Positions 1 through 6,409 are shown, counted from the first letter of the stretch. The stretch is DNA of 9,402 nt from Dehalococcoidia bacterium (GCA_012270805.1 JAAXHR010000039.1:1-9402); one strand, 5' to 3'. Numbers and translations: made by a program. Notes: generated from the sequence alone by a model not told the origin.

Positions 1-81
1 CGCGTCCTTACTAACACCGTACGACGGAATTCGACACAGGACACCCAGCGATCCGTCAACTGCCAATGCCGGGACACCCAA
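1..81 (-). CDS. Possible N-terminal fragment of an unidentified protein, cut by window edge
   Basis: Weak call. Reading leftward from a TTG at 81, 27 codons stay open to the window edge and give a peptide of ordinary composition (begins LGVPALAVDGSLGVL). An in-frame TAG lies at 93-91, so the only available starts are TTG codons. A TAGAAT hexamer (93 to 88) ends 6 nt before the TTG, the same geometry seen before thiL and the cyclase gene here, which would suit a leaderless start. The peptide matches no family I can name. The two plus-strand frames that are also open here give less protein-like sequences. It may well be chance. Confidence 0.2.
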   Translation of the reverse strand, partial: MGVPALAVDGSLGVLCRIPSYGVSKDA

Positions 82-187
82 ATTACGATTCTAAGCGAAT
101 TGAGTGGTAGCAGGAATGGAGTTTCGGAGTGGCATCGCGGCCCTCGGCGCGACCGTTGAAATGTTGGTAAAACTGCGCAAGACTCGA

Positions 188-844
188 TCAGATTGATGTC
201 TGTGCTTCGCCGAATCGTTCGACGAGTTCACGAGTTGCGGCGGCTGGGTCAGGGGCGAGGGTGATGGCGGTGGCGACGCAGGCACTATCTGCACCAGCTT
301 GTGCGACGGCCGCGATGTTGGAGGCGTTGATCCCGCCGATGGCGACGGTGGGGGCGTTTACGCGGTCGGCGACGGCGCGGAGAGTTGCGAGTCCAGCCGG
401 GCGCGTATCAGATTTCGTAGTAGTAGTGTAGATGGATCCGACGGCGATGTAGTCCGCGCCTTCCTCAAACGAGGCGATGGCTTCTTCAAATAGCGCGTTG
501 GATTTTCCGACGATCTGATGGGGTTTGAGGATAACGCGGCATTCGGCGATGGGAAGGTCACCTTGTCCGACGTGGACGCCGTCCGCGCCGACTTCGGCCG
601 CGATAGAGGGTAGGTCGTTGACGATGAATACCGCGTTGTTGGCACGGCAGATCTGGGTGATGGTACGGGCTTCGTCGGTAACGACCGCTTCAGGTGCGTG
701 CTTGTGTCGCAGTTGGATGACAGAAGCACCCGCGCCCGTGGCTGCTTCGGCGATGTCGAAAATGTCACGACCAGCGCAGTGGTCTGGGTCGACGATCACG
801 TAGATGCCGCCGATGATTTTGGAGACGGCTGGACGGAGGGTCAC
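188..844 (-). CDS. thiE: Thiamine-phosphate synthase (ThiE)
   Basis: Joins the pyrimidine HMP-PP to the thiazole phosphate HET-P to give thiamine monophosphate, releasing pyrophosphate, in the cytoplasm. The 218 residues form a TIM-barrel of usual ThiE length. Visible family motifs are IYVIVD (14-19), QLRHK (44-48, pyrimidine/pyrophosphate binding), the FIVND metal/substrate strand (73-77), DGVHVGQGDLP (88-98), the TTTTK phosphate-binding loop (140-144) and AIGGI (168-172). The usual GxSxH segment reads VGKSNA (112-117), a mild departure. The start is GTG at 844. An in-frame stop, that of the upstream tautomerase gene, lies 12 nt before it, so no earlier start exists. The ribosome-binding site is weak, so translation is probably coupled to the tautomerase. 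The product of this enzyme is the substrate of ThiL, encoded divergently nearby. Confidence 0.95.
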   Translation of the reverse strand: MTLRPAVSKIIGGIYVIVDPDHCAGRDIFDIAEAATGAGASVIQLRHKHAPEAVVTDEARTITQICRANNAVFIVNDLPSIAAEVGADGVHVGQGDLPIAECRVILKPHQIVGKSNALFEEAIASFEEGADYIAVGSIYTTTTKSDTRPAGLATLRAVADRVNAPTVAIGGINASNIAAVAQAGADSACVATAITLAPDPAAATRELVERFGEAQTSI

Positions 845-856
845 TGTGCGGGCGAA

Positions 857-1042
857 TTAGGCTTCTGAGGCCAGTACACCGCCTTCGGCCCAATTAGATC
901 GCTTGGTGTCGTGGATGACGACCGTGGTCGCGGAGTCGGGGATGCCGGCGGCTTCAGATATCGCTTTGGTCACGCCTTTTACGATCGCCGACTTCTGGTC
1001 GTCGGTGCGGCCTTCGAACATGTGAATATGGACTACGGGCAT
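857..1042 (-). CDS. 4-oxalocrotonate tautomerase-like small protein
   Basis: A 61-codon gene for a tautomerase-superfamily subunit, normally a small hexamer that uses an N-terminal proline as general base. After Met removal the protein starts with the required Pro1 and runs PVVHIHMFEGR, so Arg11 is present. It continues with the typical amphipathic helix (DDQKSAIVKGVTKAI) and ends with NWAEGG followed by LASE, with Trp at position 50. By simple count from Pro1, the second catalytic arginine of canonical 4-OT (Arg39) is Thr here. Substrate is therefore unknown and true 4-oxalocrotonate activity is doubtful. The start ATG at 1042 has an AGGAG Shine-Dalgarno (1059 to 1055, minus strand), 12 nt away. 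It is followed by thiE after 12 nt in the same frame, suggesting co-translation. No link to thiamine synthesis is known to me. Confidence 0.88.
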   Translation of the reverse strand: MPVVHIHMFEGRTDDQKSAIVKGVTKAISEAAGIPDSATTVVIHDTKRSNWAEGGVLASEA

Positions 1043-1081
1043 GTTTTCGTCGAGCTCCTGAGTGGTTGGATTCGTCGCTGA

Positions 1082-1087
1082 ATTATA
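1082..1087 (-). promoter_or_regulatory. Probable -10 box for tautomerase-thiE
   Basis: A perfect TATAAT on the minus strand lies in the 71-nt gap between the phosphoesterase stop and the tautomerase start, 39 nt before that start. A transcript from it would have a leader of about 32 nt carrying the AGGAG site. No convincing -35 is visible. The gap is too short for a TPP riboswitch aptamer. Confidence 0.5.
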
Positions 1088-1113
1088 ACGCGCAGTTTGC
1101 TGTTACTCTTCGA

Positions 1114-1863
1114 TCATCGCCCTACGGACAGCCTATACGCCAGCGTGGATGGCAGATGGGCATCAAGGATCAGGTCTTGGGCTTTCGCGACATCGTACTC
1201 GACGCGATGAAACTGTATTCGCGGTGCTTCGTTGTCGGTGAGTTGTAGCAACGCGTATGATGCCCTTGGGTCACCATCGCGCGGTTGCCCGACGCTGCCA
1301 GGATTGACGAACCATCGCTCGTAATCGAGCTGGAATACATCGGTATCGCGCGCTTGGATGACATGCCAATTCGTAGACAGTTCCCGGCCAAAAACGGATG
1401 GTATGTGAGTATGTCCGTGAACACAACCAGCGGTATCGAGGCGGTTGAGATTCAGCTCAGCGGTCTGTGAAGTGAGCATGTATTCCCAGATCGGATTGCG
1501 TGGCGTGCCATGGCATAGTGTGATACTTGATCGCATCGTCACTAATGGCAGCGCGGTCAGGAAATCACGGACCTCGGGGATGAGGGCTTCTGTCGTCCAC
1601 GCTGCGGATGCCGCGGCTGAAGGGTTGAAGTTCGCGATCGAGATTTCCCCGATCGCGGCAGCTTCATGGTTGCCTTTGACCATCGCCAGGTCCGGCAGCG
1701 TGCGCAAGCGCTTGATGACTTCGTTAGGTTGCGCGCCGTATCCGACACTGTCTCCCATTACCCAAACAGAAGCGATTTCAGCTCGTTCAAAGGCATCGTT
1801 TAGGACTGTCTCGAGGGCATGGAGGTTGCCGTGAATGTCTGACAGCAGTAGTACGGTGGTCAT
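1114..1863 (-). CDS. Metallophosphoesterase (calcineurin-like, YfcE/MJ0936-type)
   Basis: A cytoplasmic dinuclear-metal phosphoesterase of 249 residues; the substrate cannot be told from sequence. All family motifs are present in order: SDIHGN (8-13, metal ligands Asp9 and His11), GDSVGYG (37-43, bridging Asp38), GNHE (64-67), CHGTP (117-121), GHTH (150-153, metal ligands) and the C-terminal NPGSVGQPRD segment (187-196), typical of the small phosphodiesterases resembling YfcE. The frame stays open 82 codons further upstream, but that stretch lies antisense within thiL and is unlike the family. ATG at 1863 puts MTTVLLLSDIHGN right at the N-terminus, as expected. No strong Shine-Dalgarno is seen. 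It is divergent from thiL across 54 bp and may be read through into tautomerase-thiE. Confidence 0.93.
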   Translation of the reverse strand: MTTVLLLSDIHGNLHALETVLNDAFERAEIASVWVMGDSVGYGAQPNEVIKRLRTLPDLAMVKGNHEAAAIGEISIANFNPSAAASAAWTTEALIPEVRDFLTALPLVTMRSSITLCHGTPRNPIWEYMLTSQTAELNLNRLDTAGCVHGHTHIPSVFGRELSTNWHVIQARDTDVFQLDYERWFVNPGSVGQPRDGDPRASYALLQLTDNEAPRIQFHRVEYDVAKAQDLILDAHLPSTLAYRLSVGR

Positions 1864-1891
1864 AACGCGGCAGTGCTCAGCGGGGGGTCGA

Positions 1892-1897
1892 AGAATA
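1892..1897 (-). promoter_or_regulatory. Candidate -10 box for the metallophosphoesterase gene
   Basis: TATTCT on the minus strand within the 54-bp divergent spacer, 28 nt before the ATG at 1863, would give a leader of about 21 nt. An alternative, TATATT (1908 to 1903), overlaps the thiL -10 box on the opposite strand, so the two promoters may compete. No clear -35 is visible. Confidence 0.3.
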
Positions 1898-1904
1898 GCC
1901 CAAA

Positions 1905-1910
1905 TATAAT
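1905..1910 (+). promoter_or_regulatory. -10 box of thiL, implying a leaderless mRNA
   Basis: A perfect TATAAT ends 7 nt before the thiL ATG at 1918. Bacterial transcription normally begins about 6-8 nt after the -10 hexamer, so the mRNA would begin at or within a base or two of the start codon. No Shine-Dalgarno lies between them. No convincing -35 is visible upstream. Confidence 0.6.
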
Positions 1911-1917
1911 CTTTCGT

Positions 1918-2961
1918 ATGCAATTCGACGAGCGTTCTGCCCACGCGCCGGTCAGCGAATCGGATCTTGTAGAAATTATCAGACGACGTGTTGACGCGGG
2001 TGGGACGAAACATGACGGCGAGGTGGGAGTTGGCGATGATGCGGCGGTGATGCGTTTCGAGGCCGGACACATCGTTCTCACCGCGGACGCCATGGTTGAC
2101 GGCGTCCACTTCCTATCGCAATCGATGTCGTGGCATGACATGGGATGGAAATGCATTGTTTCCAATCAGAGCGATATTGCAGCGATGGGAGCCATCCCCG
2201 AACACGCGGTTCTTACGTTGGCGATCCCGGCGGCCACACGTGTCGGAGACTTGGATGAGTTGCTTTCAGGGGTGATTGGAGCATTGGACGAATTTGGGGG
2301 GAAGCTGGTTGGAGGCGACACTGTCGCGTCTGACAACATCATCTTGAGTGTTGCGATGACAGGTCGGTTAGTCGATGCTGCGAGGTCATTAACGCGTGAT
2401 GCAGCCAGCCTCGGTCAAATGGTCGCGGTTACCGGTCCGCTTGGAGCGTCGGCTGGCGGTTTGCAGGTCTTGGAAGAGACAAGATCCCAAAGCGACGGTT
2501 CGGTGTTCGCTCCTAGCGTCAATCGATTGCTGGGTGCTCACTTCCGCCCAGCGCCTCGCATAGATCTGGTTACAGCGTTGGTGGAATCTGGGGCGGAATG
2601 TGCTATGGATGTGAGCGACGGCCTGTTGATCGATTTGGAGCGCATCTGCGCAGCAAGCGGTGTTGATGCAGTTATCTACTCCGATAGAGTTCCGGTCGAT
2701 TCGGATTTGTTGTCAGAGTTTCCCGACCTGGCGTTGGGGCTGGCTTTGACGGGAGGCGAAGATTACGAGCTGGTGTACGTCGGTGATGCAGAAATGATCG
2801 CCCAGGTGAATGAGGCGCAACCTGTTGGTGTCGCATCAGATTTCGGAGTTGTTGGCGAGATCATTCCCCGTAAGAACGGCAAAGGTGAGGTGACCGTGTT
2901 GGATGCGTACGGCGAACCGATCGAGTTTGAAGCTAAGGGCTGGGATCATTTTGCGAGGTAG
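1918..2961 (+). CDS. thiL: Thiamine-monophosphate kinase (ThiL)
   Basis: Phosphorylates thiamine monophosphate with ATP to thiamine diphosphate, the active cofactor, in the cytoplasm. The 347 residues show the PurM/ThiL fold motifs in order: the acidic metal/ATP loop GDDAAV (39-44), DAMVDGVHF (57-65), NQSDIAAMGA (83-92), GGDT (132-135), the C-terminal-domain motif MDVSDG (230-235) and GGEDYEL (279-285). Length is normal for the family. An ATG also exists at 1873, but it lies upstream of the TATAAT at 1905-1910. The ATG at 1918 sits 7 nt after that box, which I take as the start, probably read without a leader. tsaE begins 11 nt after the stop, so thiL heads a thiL-tsaE-tsaB operon. ThiE, which makes its substrate, is on the other strand less than 1.1 kb away. 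Confidence 0.95.
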   Translation: MQFDERSAHAPVSESDLVEIIRRRVDAGGTKHDGEVGVGDDAAVMRFEAGHIVLTADAMVDGVHFLSQSMSWHDMGWKCIVSNQSDIAAMGAIPEHAVLTLAIPAATRVGDLDELLSGVIGALDEFGGKLVGGDTVASDNIILSVAMTGRLVDAARSLTRDAASLGQMVAVTGPLGASAGGLQVLEETRSQSDGSVFAPSVNRLLGAHFRPAPRIDLVTALVESGAECAMDVSDGLLIDLERICAASGVDAVIYSDRVPVDSDLLSEFPDLALGLALTGGEDYELVYVGDAEMIAQVNEAQPVGVASDFGVVGEIIPRKNGKGEVTVLDAYGEPIEFEAKGWDHFAR

Positions 2962-2972
2962 GTGGTGAATTG

Positions 2973-3464
2973 ATGGGCGACGACTCGTTCCTGATAGTCA
3001 GCAATTCTAAAAACCGAACCGAGGCGATTGGACGGGAGGTTGGCGCGGTGCTAAGCGTCGGTGATGTCGTGCTTCTATACGGCGAGATGGGCGCGGGTAA
3101 GACATGCATGGCTCGTGGGATTGCGATCGGCGCTGATTCGGAGGTTTCAGCCCGGAGCCCGACGTTCATCATCGTGGCTGAGTATCCGGGACGCGTGAGA
3201 GTTTTTCATTGCGATCTTTATAGGATTGCAGGCGCAGCTGAGGTGATTGATCTAGCTTTGGAGGAATCATTGGACCGCGGCGCATTGGTCGTCGAGTGGC
3301 CTGAGAACGCTGAGGGAGCGTTGCCGGAAGACGCTCTAGAGATACGAATCGAGCCTGATCACTCATCAGAGCAAAGGTCAATTTCGATGTCACCTACGGG
3401 ACCAAAGTCGCGGTCTCTGTTAGATGCGATCGCGCGTAGATTGCCGGCGGCGGTGAAGGCGTGA
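2973..3464 (+). CDS. tsaE: tRNA t6A synthesis ATPase (TsaE)
   Basis: The ATPase of the TsaB-TsaD-TsaE complex that places threonylcarbamoyl on A37 of tRNAs reading ANN codons. The 163-residue protein contains Walker A GEMGAGKT (37-44), the SPTF switch segment (62-65), HCDLYR (79-84) and the Walker-B-like VVEWPE (106-111), the characteristic TsaE order. The C-terminal tail after about residue 120 is not conserved. A TTG directly precedes the ATG at 2973; I prefer the ATG, which has AGGTGG (2960-2965) 7 nt upstream, overlapping the thiL stop. The last codon and stop overlap the GTG start of tsaB by 4 nt (GTGA), so the two are translationally coupled. The partner tsaD is not in this window. Confidence 0.95.
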   Translation: MGDDSFLIVSNSKNRTEAIGREVGAVLSVGDVVLLYGEMGAGKTCMARGIAIGADSEVSARSPTFIIVAEYPGRVRVFHCDLYRIAGAAEVIDLALEESLDRGALVVEWPENAEGALPEDALEIRIEPDHSSEQRSISMSPTGPKSRSLLDAIARRLPAAVKA

Positions 3465-4105
3465 AACTTCTGGGCATTGACACATCAACTAGCTTCGCTG
3501 GCGTAGGTCTCAGGGTGGATGGTGATGTCTCGACGCGTTCGTGGCGGTCGCGGCACAATCATGGGCGTGAAGTGATGCCAGCTGTGATGGAGCTGCTTGG
3601 TGCTGCCGGATTGAAGCCGAGCGATCTTGACGCGGTTGCGGTTGCGCTGGGGCCAGGTGGATTCAGCGCAGTCAGAGTAGGCATCGCGACGGCCCATGGA
3701 TTGGTTGCACCGACGTCGAAGAAACTGATCGGCGTGCCGACGCATCTGTTGCAGGCCTACAAGCATCGAGATGAGATCCAGAAACAGGTCGTGTCCCTGA
3801 TCCCAGTGGGCCGGAAACAGCTTTCATACAGCGTGTTCGCTTCTCCGATCTCAGCTTCATCAGAGAGTGTCGCAAATGGCATATGGGACGAGATCGACAT
3901 AGCTGCACGATTTAACGCGGGCGCGCATGTGCTGTGCGGAGAAGGATCAGAAGACGAGCCCGTATCCAAGAATATCGCCGTGCGGCCTCCCGAATACTTG
4001 CTCGACATAGCGCTTGAACGTCTCGAACTTGGTCTGGTCTCGGACGGGTTCTTGGAACCGATCTACTCTCGTCCGCCTACGATTACGGCTCCACGAGCAA
4101 CGTAA
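3461..4105 (+). CDS. tsaB: tRNA t6A synthesis scaffold protein (TsaB/YeaZ)
   Basis: An ASKHA-fold, TsaD-like scaffold that pairs with TsaD and TsaE to make t6A37 in tRNA; it is itself non-catalytic. The 214 residues begin with the family signature LGIDTSTSFAGVGL (4-17) and contain the glycine-rich GPGGFSAVRVGIATAHG (64-80), the equivalent of the usual GPGSFTGLRIG. The segment LIPVGRKQLSYSVF (113-126) replaces the common DARRGEVY stretch, and YSRPP near the C-terminus is typical. The start is GTG at 3461, overlapping the tsaE stop by 4 nt. In many bacteria the next genes are rimI or tsaD; here ndk follows after 83 nt. Confidence 0.92.
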   Translation: MKLLGIDTSTSFAGVGLRVDGDVSTRSWRSRHNHGREVMPAVMELLGAAGLKPSDLDAVAVALGPGGFSAVRVGIATAHGLVAPTSKKLIGVPTHLLQAYKHRDEIQKQVVSLIPVGRKQLSYSVFASPISASSESVANGIWDEIDIAARFNAGAHVLCGEGSEDEPVSKNIAVRPPEYLLDIALERLELGLVSDGFLEPIYSRPPTITAPRAT

Positions 4106-4109
4106 AGCG

Positions 4110-4124
4110 ACGCGCAATACGCGT
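4110..4124 (+). repeat. Small GC-rich hairpin after tsaB
   Basis: ACGCG (4110-4114) and CGCGT (4120-4124) form a 5-bp stem around CAATA, 4 nt past the tsaB stop. A short T-richer stretch follows (4124-4142) but no clean T-run, so it is at best a weak terminator or pause site ending the thiL-tsaE-tsaB operon. Confidence 0.3.
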
Positions 4125-4136
4125 TGTGCACAATTG

Positions 4137-4166
4137 TTGTTTGGCGACTCGTTCGGTCGTTAGATG
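4137..4166 (+). promoter_or_regulatory. Candidate promoter for ndk
   Basis: TTGTTT (4137-4142) and TAGATG (4161-4166) are separated by 18 bp and lie 22 nt before the ndk ATG. Both hexamers are imperfect, so this is a weak suggestion. Confidence 0.3.
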
Positions 4167-4188
4167 AAATCCCTTGAGGGCGCGAAAC

Positions 4189-4653
4189 ATGGATCTAGAG
4201 CGGACATTGGTCTTGGTGAAACCGGACGGAGTGCAGCGCGGGTTGGTCGGGACGATCATCGGTCGGTTTGAAGCGACCGGGATGAAGATCGTGGGCATGA
4301 AGCTGATGCAGGTCGGCGAAGGGTTGGCGCAACGGCACTATGCCGAACACGAGGGCAAACCGTTCTACGAAGGTCTGGTCAACTACATCACTGCCGCGCC
4401 AGTGGTAGCGCTGTGTTTGGAAGGTCCAGATGCAATCGCGATCACTCGTAAGCTGATGGGCGCGACGAACCCGAGTGATGCGCCTCCGGGTACGATTCGA
4501 GGCGATTTCGGCGTTGAGATCAGTCGTAATTTGGTACACGGCTCGGCGAATGCCGACGATGCTGTTCGAGAAGTGGGGCTGTTCTTCAGCGATGAAGAAC
4601 TGATAGATTACTCGCGCTCGAACGATGTTTGGATCGTCTCGGACGAGGGGTAG
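4189..4653 (+). CDS. ndk: Nucleoside diphosphate kinase
   Basis: Transfers the gamma phosphate of a nucleoside triphosphate to nucleoside diphosphates by a ping-pong mechanism through a phosphohistidine, balancing NTP and dNTP pools in the cytoplasm. The 154 residues match the family in length and numbering: Lys11 in VKPDGVQRG, Tyr51, Arg87, Thr93, Arg104, Asn114 and the catalytic His117 in NLVHGSANA. All are in place and the protein should be active. An upstream in-frame TTG at 4174 would add five residues, but ATG at 4189 has a GAGGG Shine-Dalgarno (4176-4180) 8 nt upstream and gives the usual N-terminus ERTLVLVKPDGV. It converges with rsfS, with only 9 nt between the stops. Confidence 0.96.
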   Translation: MDLERTLVLVKPDGVQRGLVGTIIGRFEATGMKIVGMKLMQVGEGLAQRHYAEHEGKPFYEGLVNYITAAPVVALCLEGPDAIAITRKLMGATNPSDAPPGTIRGDFGVEISRNLVHGSANADDAVREVGLFFSDEELIDYSRSNDVWIVSDEG

Positions 4654-4662
4654 TTGAAACCG

Positions 4663-5040
4663 TTATTGGAGGCGGACCACTTCGTTCGCCTCAGACCAGA
4701 GTCCCTCAAGATCGTAGTAGGCTCTGGTTTCACGATTGAAGAGGTGGACGATGAAGCCGGGAAAGTCGATCAACAGCCATCCGCCGGCCCCGGAGCCTTC
4801 GCGATTGTTGCGGCGCATACCCAATTCTCGGACCTTGCGTTCGATACGATCGGCCATCATCTCCAAGTGACGCTCGGTCTCGCCGCTGGCAATCACGAAG
4901 AAGTCGGTGAAGTCGCTGACGTTTCGAGTGTCGAGCAGAACAACGTCAGAGCCTAGGTTGGCAGAGGCTTCTTCAAGTGTCGCCCGCGCGAGCTCCTCAA
5001 TCGTCAGTTTGACGGTGGTTTCGGATGTGGATGTTGCCAT
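4663..5040 (-). CDS. rsfS: Ribosomal silencing factor RsfS (Iojap/YbeB)
   Basis: Binds protein L14 (uL14) of the 50S subunit and blocks joining with 30S, lowering translation when nutrients are short. The 125-residue protein shows the conserved DUF143/Iojap core: VVLLDTRNVSDFTDFFVIASG (33-53), RHLEMMADRI (57-66) and, near the C-terminus, WLLIDFPGFIVHLF (88-101) followed by RAYYDLEGLW (106-115). The first ten or so residues are low-complexity Ser/Thr. ATG at 5040 is the only sensible start. In many genomes rsfS sits with nadD; here it is a single leftward gene divergent from mnmA. Confidence 0.95.
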   Translation of the reverse strand: MATSTSETTVKLTIEELARATLEEASANLGSDVVLLDTRNVSDFTDFFVIASGETERHLEMMADRIERKVRELGMRRNNREGSGAGGWLLIDFPGFIVHLFNRETRAYYDLEGLWSEANEVVRLQ

Positions 5041-5063
5041 AAGCCGACTCAGACTATATCGGG

Positions 5064-5069
5064 ATTATA
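5064..5069 (-). promoter_or_regulatory. -10 box for rsfS
   Basis: A perfect TATAAT on the minus strand ends 23 nt before the rsfS ATG, giving a leader of about 16 nt. A second, closer box, TATAGT (5058 to 5053), would give a leader of only about 5 nt. No clear -35 is visible for either. Confidence 0.5.
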
Positions 5070-5082
5070 TCGGTACAAGATA

Positions 5083-5098
5083 CGGCGACGAATCGCCG
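5083..5098. repeat. Tetraloop hairpin in the rsfS-mnmA spacer
   Basis: CGGCGA (5083-5088) and TCGCCG (5093-5098) form a perfect 6-bp stem closed by CGAA. No T-run follows on either strand, so it is not a standard terminator. If mnmA is transcribed from upstream of it, it would sit in the 5' leader. Confidence 0.45.
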
Positions 5099-5150
5099 CT
5101 TGGTTGGGTCGCATACATGAAACGGGCGATTTTATTCTGGAAAGAAGAAC

Positions 5151-5202
5151 TTCGTCGATGGCATGTATCAACAATATCCGCGGATGTCGCTGAATCGACG
5201 AA
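5151..5202. repeat. Inverted repeat enclosing a palindrome upstream of mnmA
   Basis: TTCGTCGAT (5151-5159) and ATCGACGAA (5194-5202) are perfect 9-bp inverted repeats separated by 34 bp. Between them is a perfect 10-bp palindrome, ATCCGCGGAT (5176-5185), whose centre is 4 bp off the centre of the outer repeat. The element ends 15 nt before the mnmA start. It could be an operator for a dimeric regulator or a structured mnmA leader; nothing here decides which. Confidence 0.45.
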
Positions 5203-5217
5203 AACTGATCACTCCTG

Positions 5218-6354
5218 ATGCTTAACAAGAAAAAGCGCGCGCTAGTAGCGATGAGCGGGGGCGTAGACTCCTCCGTCGCCGCGGCTTTGTTGGTTCGAGA
5301 CGGCTATGATGTCATCGGTGTCACGATGCGGTTGTTCAACGCGCCCTTCGAGGGAGCAGGCAAACTCTCCAAGTCGTGCTGTTCGCTCGAAGATGTCGAG
5401 GATGCGCGGGCGACATGCCGGATCATCGGCGCGAAGCACTACTACATGAACTTCGAGAAGGAGTTCCAGCAGCACGTCATCGACTACTTCGTCGGCGAAT
5501 ACCGACAGGGAAGGACACCTCATCCGTGCTTGGCATGCAACGACCGATTAAAGTTCAGTTTCCTGATGGACAGGGCAGAACTGATGGGCGCGGACATTGT
5601 GGCCACGGGTCATTACGCTCAGATCGCCACTGAACAAGACGGGCGCAGGTCGCTGTTGCGGGGTGCAGATGTGATGAAAGACCAGTCTTACGTCCTGTAC
5701 ACCCTGCGGCAGGACCAGTTGAAACGATTGGCGTTTCCGGTGGGTGGATACACCAAGGACGAGATTCGTGAGATCGCTCGCTTCGAGGGTTTGCCGGTGG
5801 CCGACAAGCCTGATTCACAGGACATTTGCTTCATCCCGACTGGGACGTATCGAGAGTTCGTCGAACAACGTCTTGACGAGCCGAAACCCGGGGTAGTTGT
5901 AGACGTTGAAGGCAACGTGTTGGCTGAGCATGACGGAATTCACAACTTCACCATTGGTCAGCGCAAGGGGTTACCGATGATGGGCGGCACGAAGGGGCCT
6001 GTCTACGTAACCTCGATCAATTCGAAGTCGGGCAAGGTGACCGTAGGATCGGTCCAAGGACTTCTGCGCGACGAAGTCTACGCGTCGGCGGTTAACTGGA
6101 TCGATGGGGCACCTCCACCAGATGCTGAGGTAACTACCAAGATTAGATACCGCAGCCCTGAAGAGCCGGCAACAGTCGAGATGCTCACCGCGGAAGTTGG
6201 GAAAGTCAAATTCTCAACGCTGATGCGAGCTTGCACTCCCGGTCAGGCGATCGTGTTCTACGACGGTGATCAAGTACTCGGGGGAGGCTACATTGAACTC
6301 GAGTCTCCGTTGTCAGACATCTCAATCGAGAGTGGTCTAGCCGTCGCGGCTTAG
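5218..6354 (+). CDS. mnmA: tRNA 2-thiouridine(34) synthase MnmA (TrmU)
   Basis: Adenylates U34 of tRNA-Lys, -Glu and -Gln and replaces its C2 oxygen with sulfur, sharpening decoding of A/G-ending codons. The 378 residues contain the PP-loop SGGVDSS (13-19), the catalytic cysteine pair in HPCLACN (Cys104 with Cys107 nearby) and the persulfide cysteine Cys204 in SQDICFIP, matching Cys102 and Cys199 of E. coli. The GQRKGL motif (247-252) and the C-terminal beta-barrel region ending GGGYIE (355-360) are also present. The length is normal. ATG at 5218 is the first in frame; it has no Shine-Dalgarno and no -10 box abutting it, so how it is started is unclear. The upstream spacer holds two dyad elements. 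rnhB-yraN follows after 55 nt on the same strand. Confidence 0.96.
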   Translation: MLNKKKRALVAMSGGVDSSVAAALLVRDGYDVIGVTMRLFNAPFEGAGKLSKSCCSLEDVEDARATCRIIGAKHYYMNFEKEFQQHVIDYFVGEYRQGRTPHPCLACNDRLKFSFLMDRAELMGADIVATGHYAQIATEQDGRRSLLRGADVMKDQSYVLYTLRQDQLKRLAFPVGGYTKDEIREIARFEGLPVADKPDSQDICFIPTGTYREFVEQRLDEPKPGVVVDVEGNVLAEHDGIHNFTIGQRKGLPMMGGTKGPVYVTSINSKSGKVTVGSVQGLLRDEVYASAVNWIDGAPPPDAEVTTKIRYRSPEEPATVEMLTAEVGKVKFSTLMRACTPGQAIVFYDGDQVLGGGYIELESPLSDISIESGLAVAA

Positions 6355-6394
6355 TGATCTGCCACTTCAAGTCGAATAGGCCGCGCGATTAGCG

Positions 6395-6400
6395 TATCCT
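6395..6400 (+). promoter_or_regulatory. Candidate -10 box for the RNase HII-YraN gene
   Basis: TATCCT ends 9 nt before the ATG at 6410, which would start transcription within two or three bases of the start codon. It is an imperfect hexamer and no good -35 is seen. The lack of a Shine-Dalgarno before this ATG is consistent with a leaderless or nearly leaderless message. Confidence 0.35.
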
Positions 6401-6409
6401 GAACGCGTC

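Noticed and set aside
1..159. Plus-strand open frames at the left edge (52 codons to 159, or 30 codons to 94)
   Set aside because: Amino-acid composition is unlike a real protein and no start is present within the window; the minus-strand frame is slightly more plausible.
1445..1834. 129-codon plus-strand open frame
   Set aside because: Antisense to the metallophosphoesterase, whose motifs are all intact in the other strand.
1864..2109. 82-codon upstream extension of the metallophosphoesterase frame
   Set aside because: It lies antisense within the well-conserved thiL 5' part and places an unlike-family tail before the expected N-terminus MTTVLLLSDIHGN.
4907..5218. 103-codon plus-strand open frame ending at the mnmA start with a TGATG overlap
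   Set aside because: Its first half is antisense to the conserved rsfS gene and its second half has no recognisable protein character; the overlap with mnmA is likely chance.
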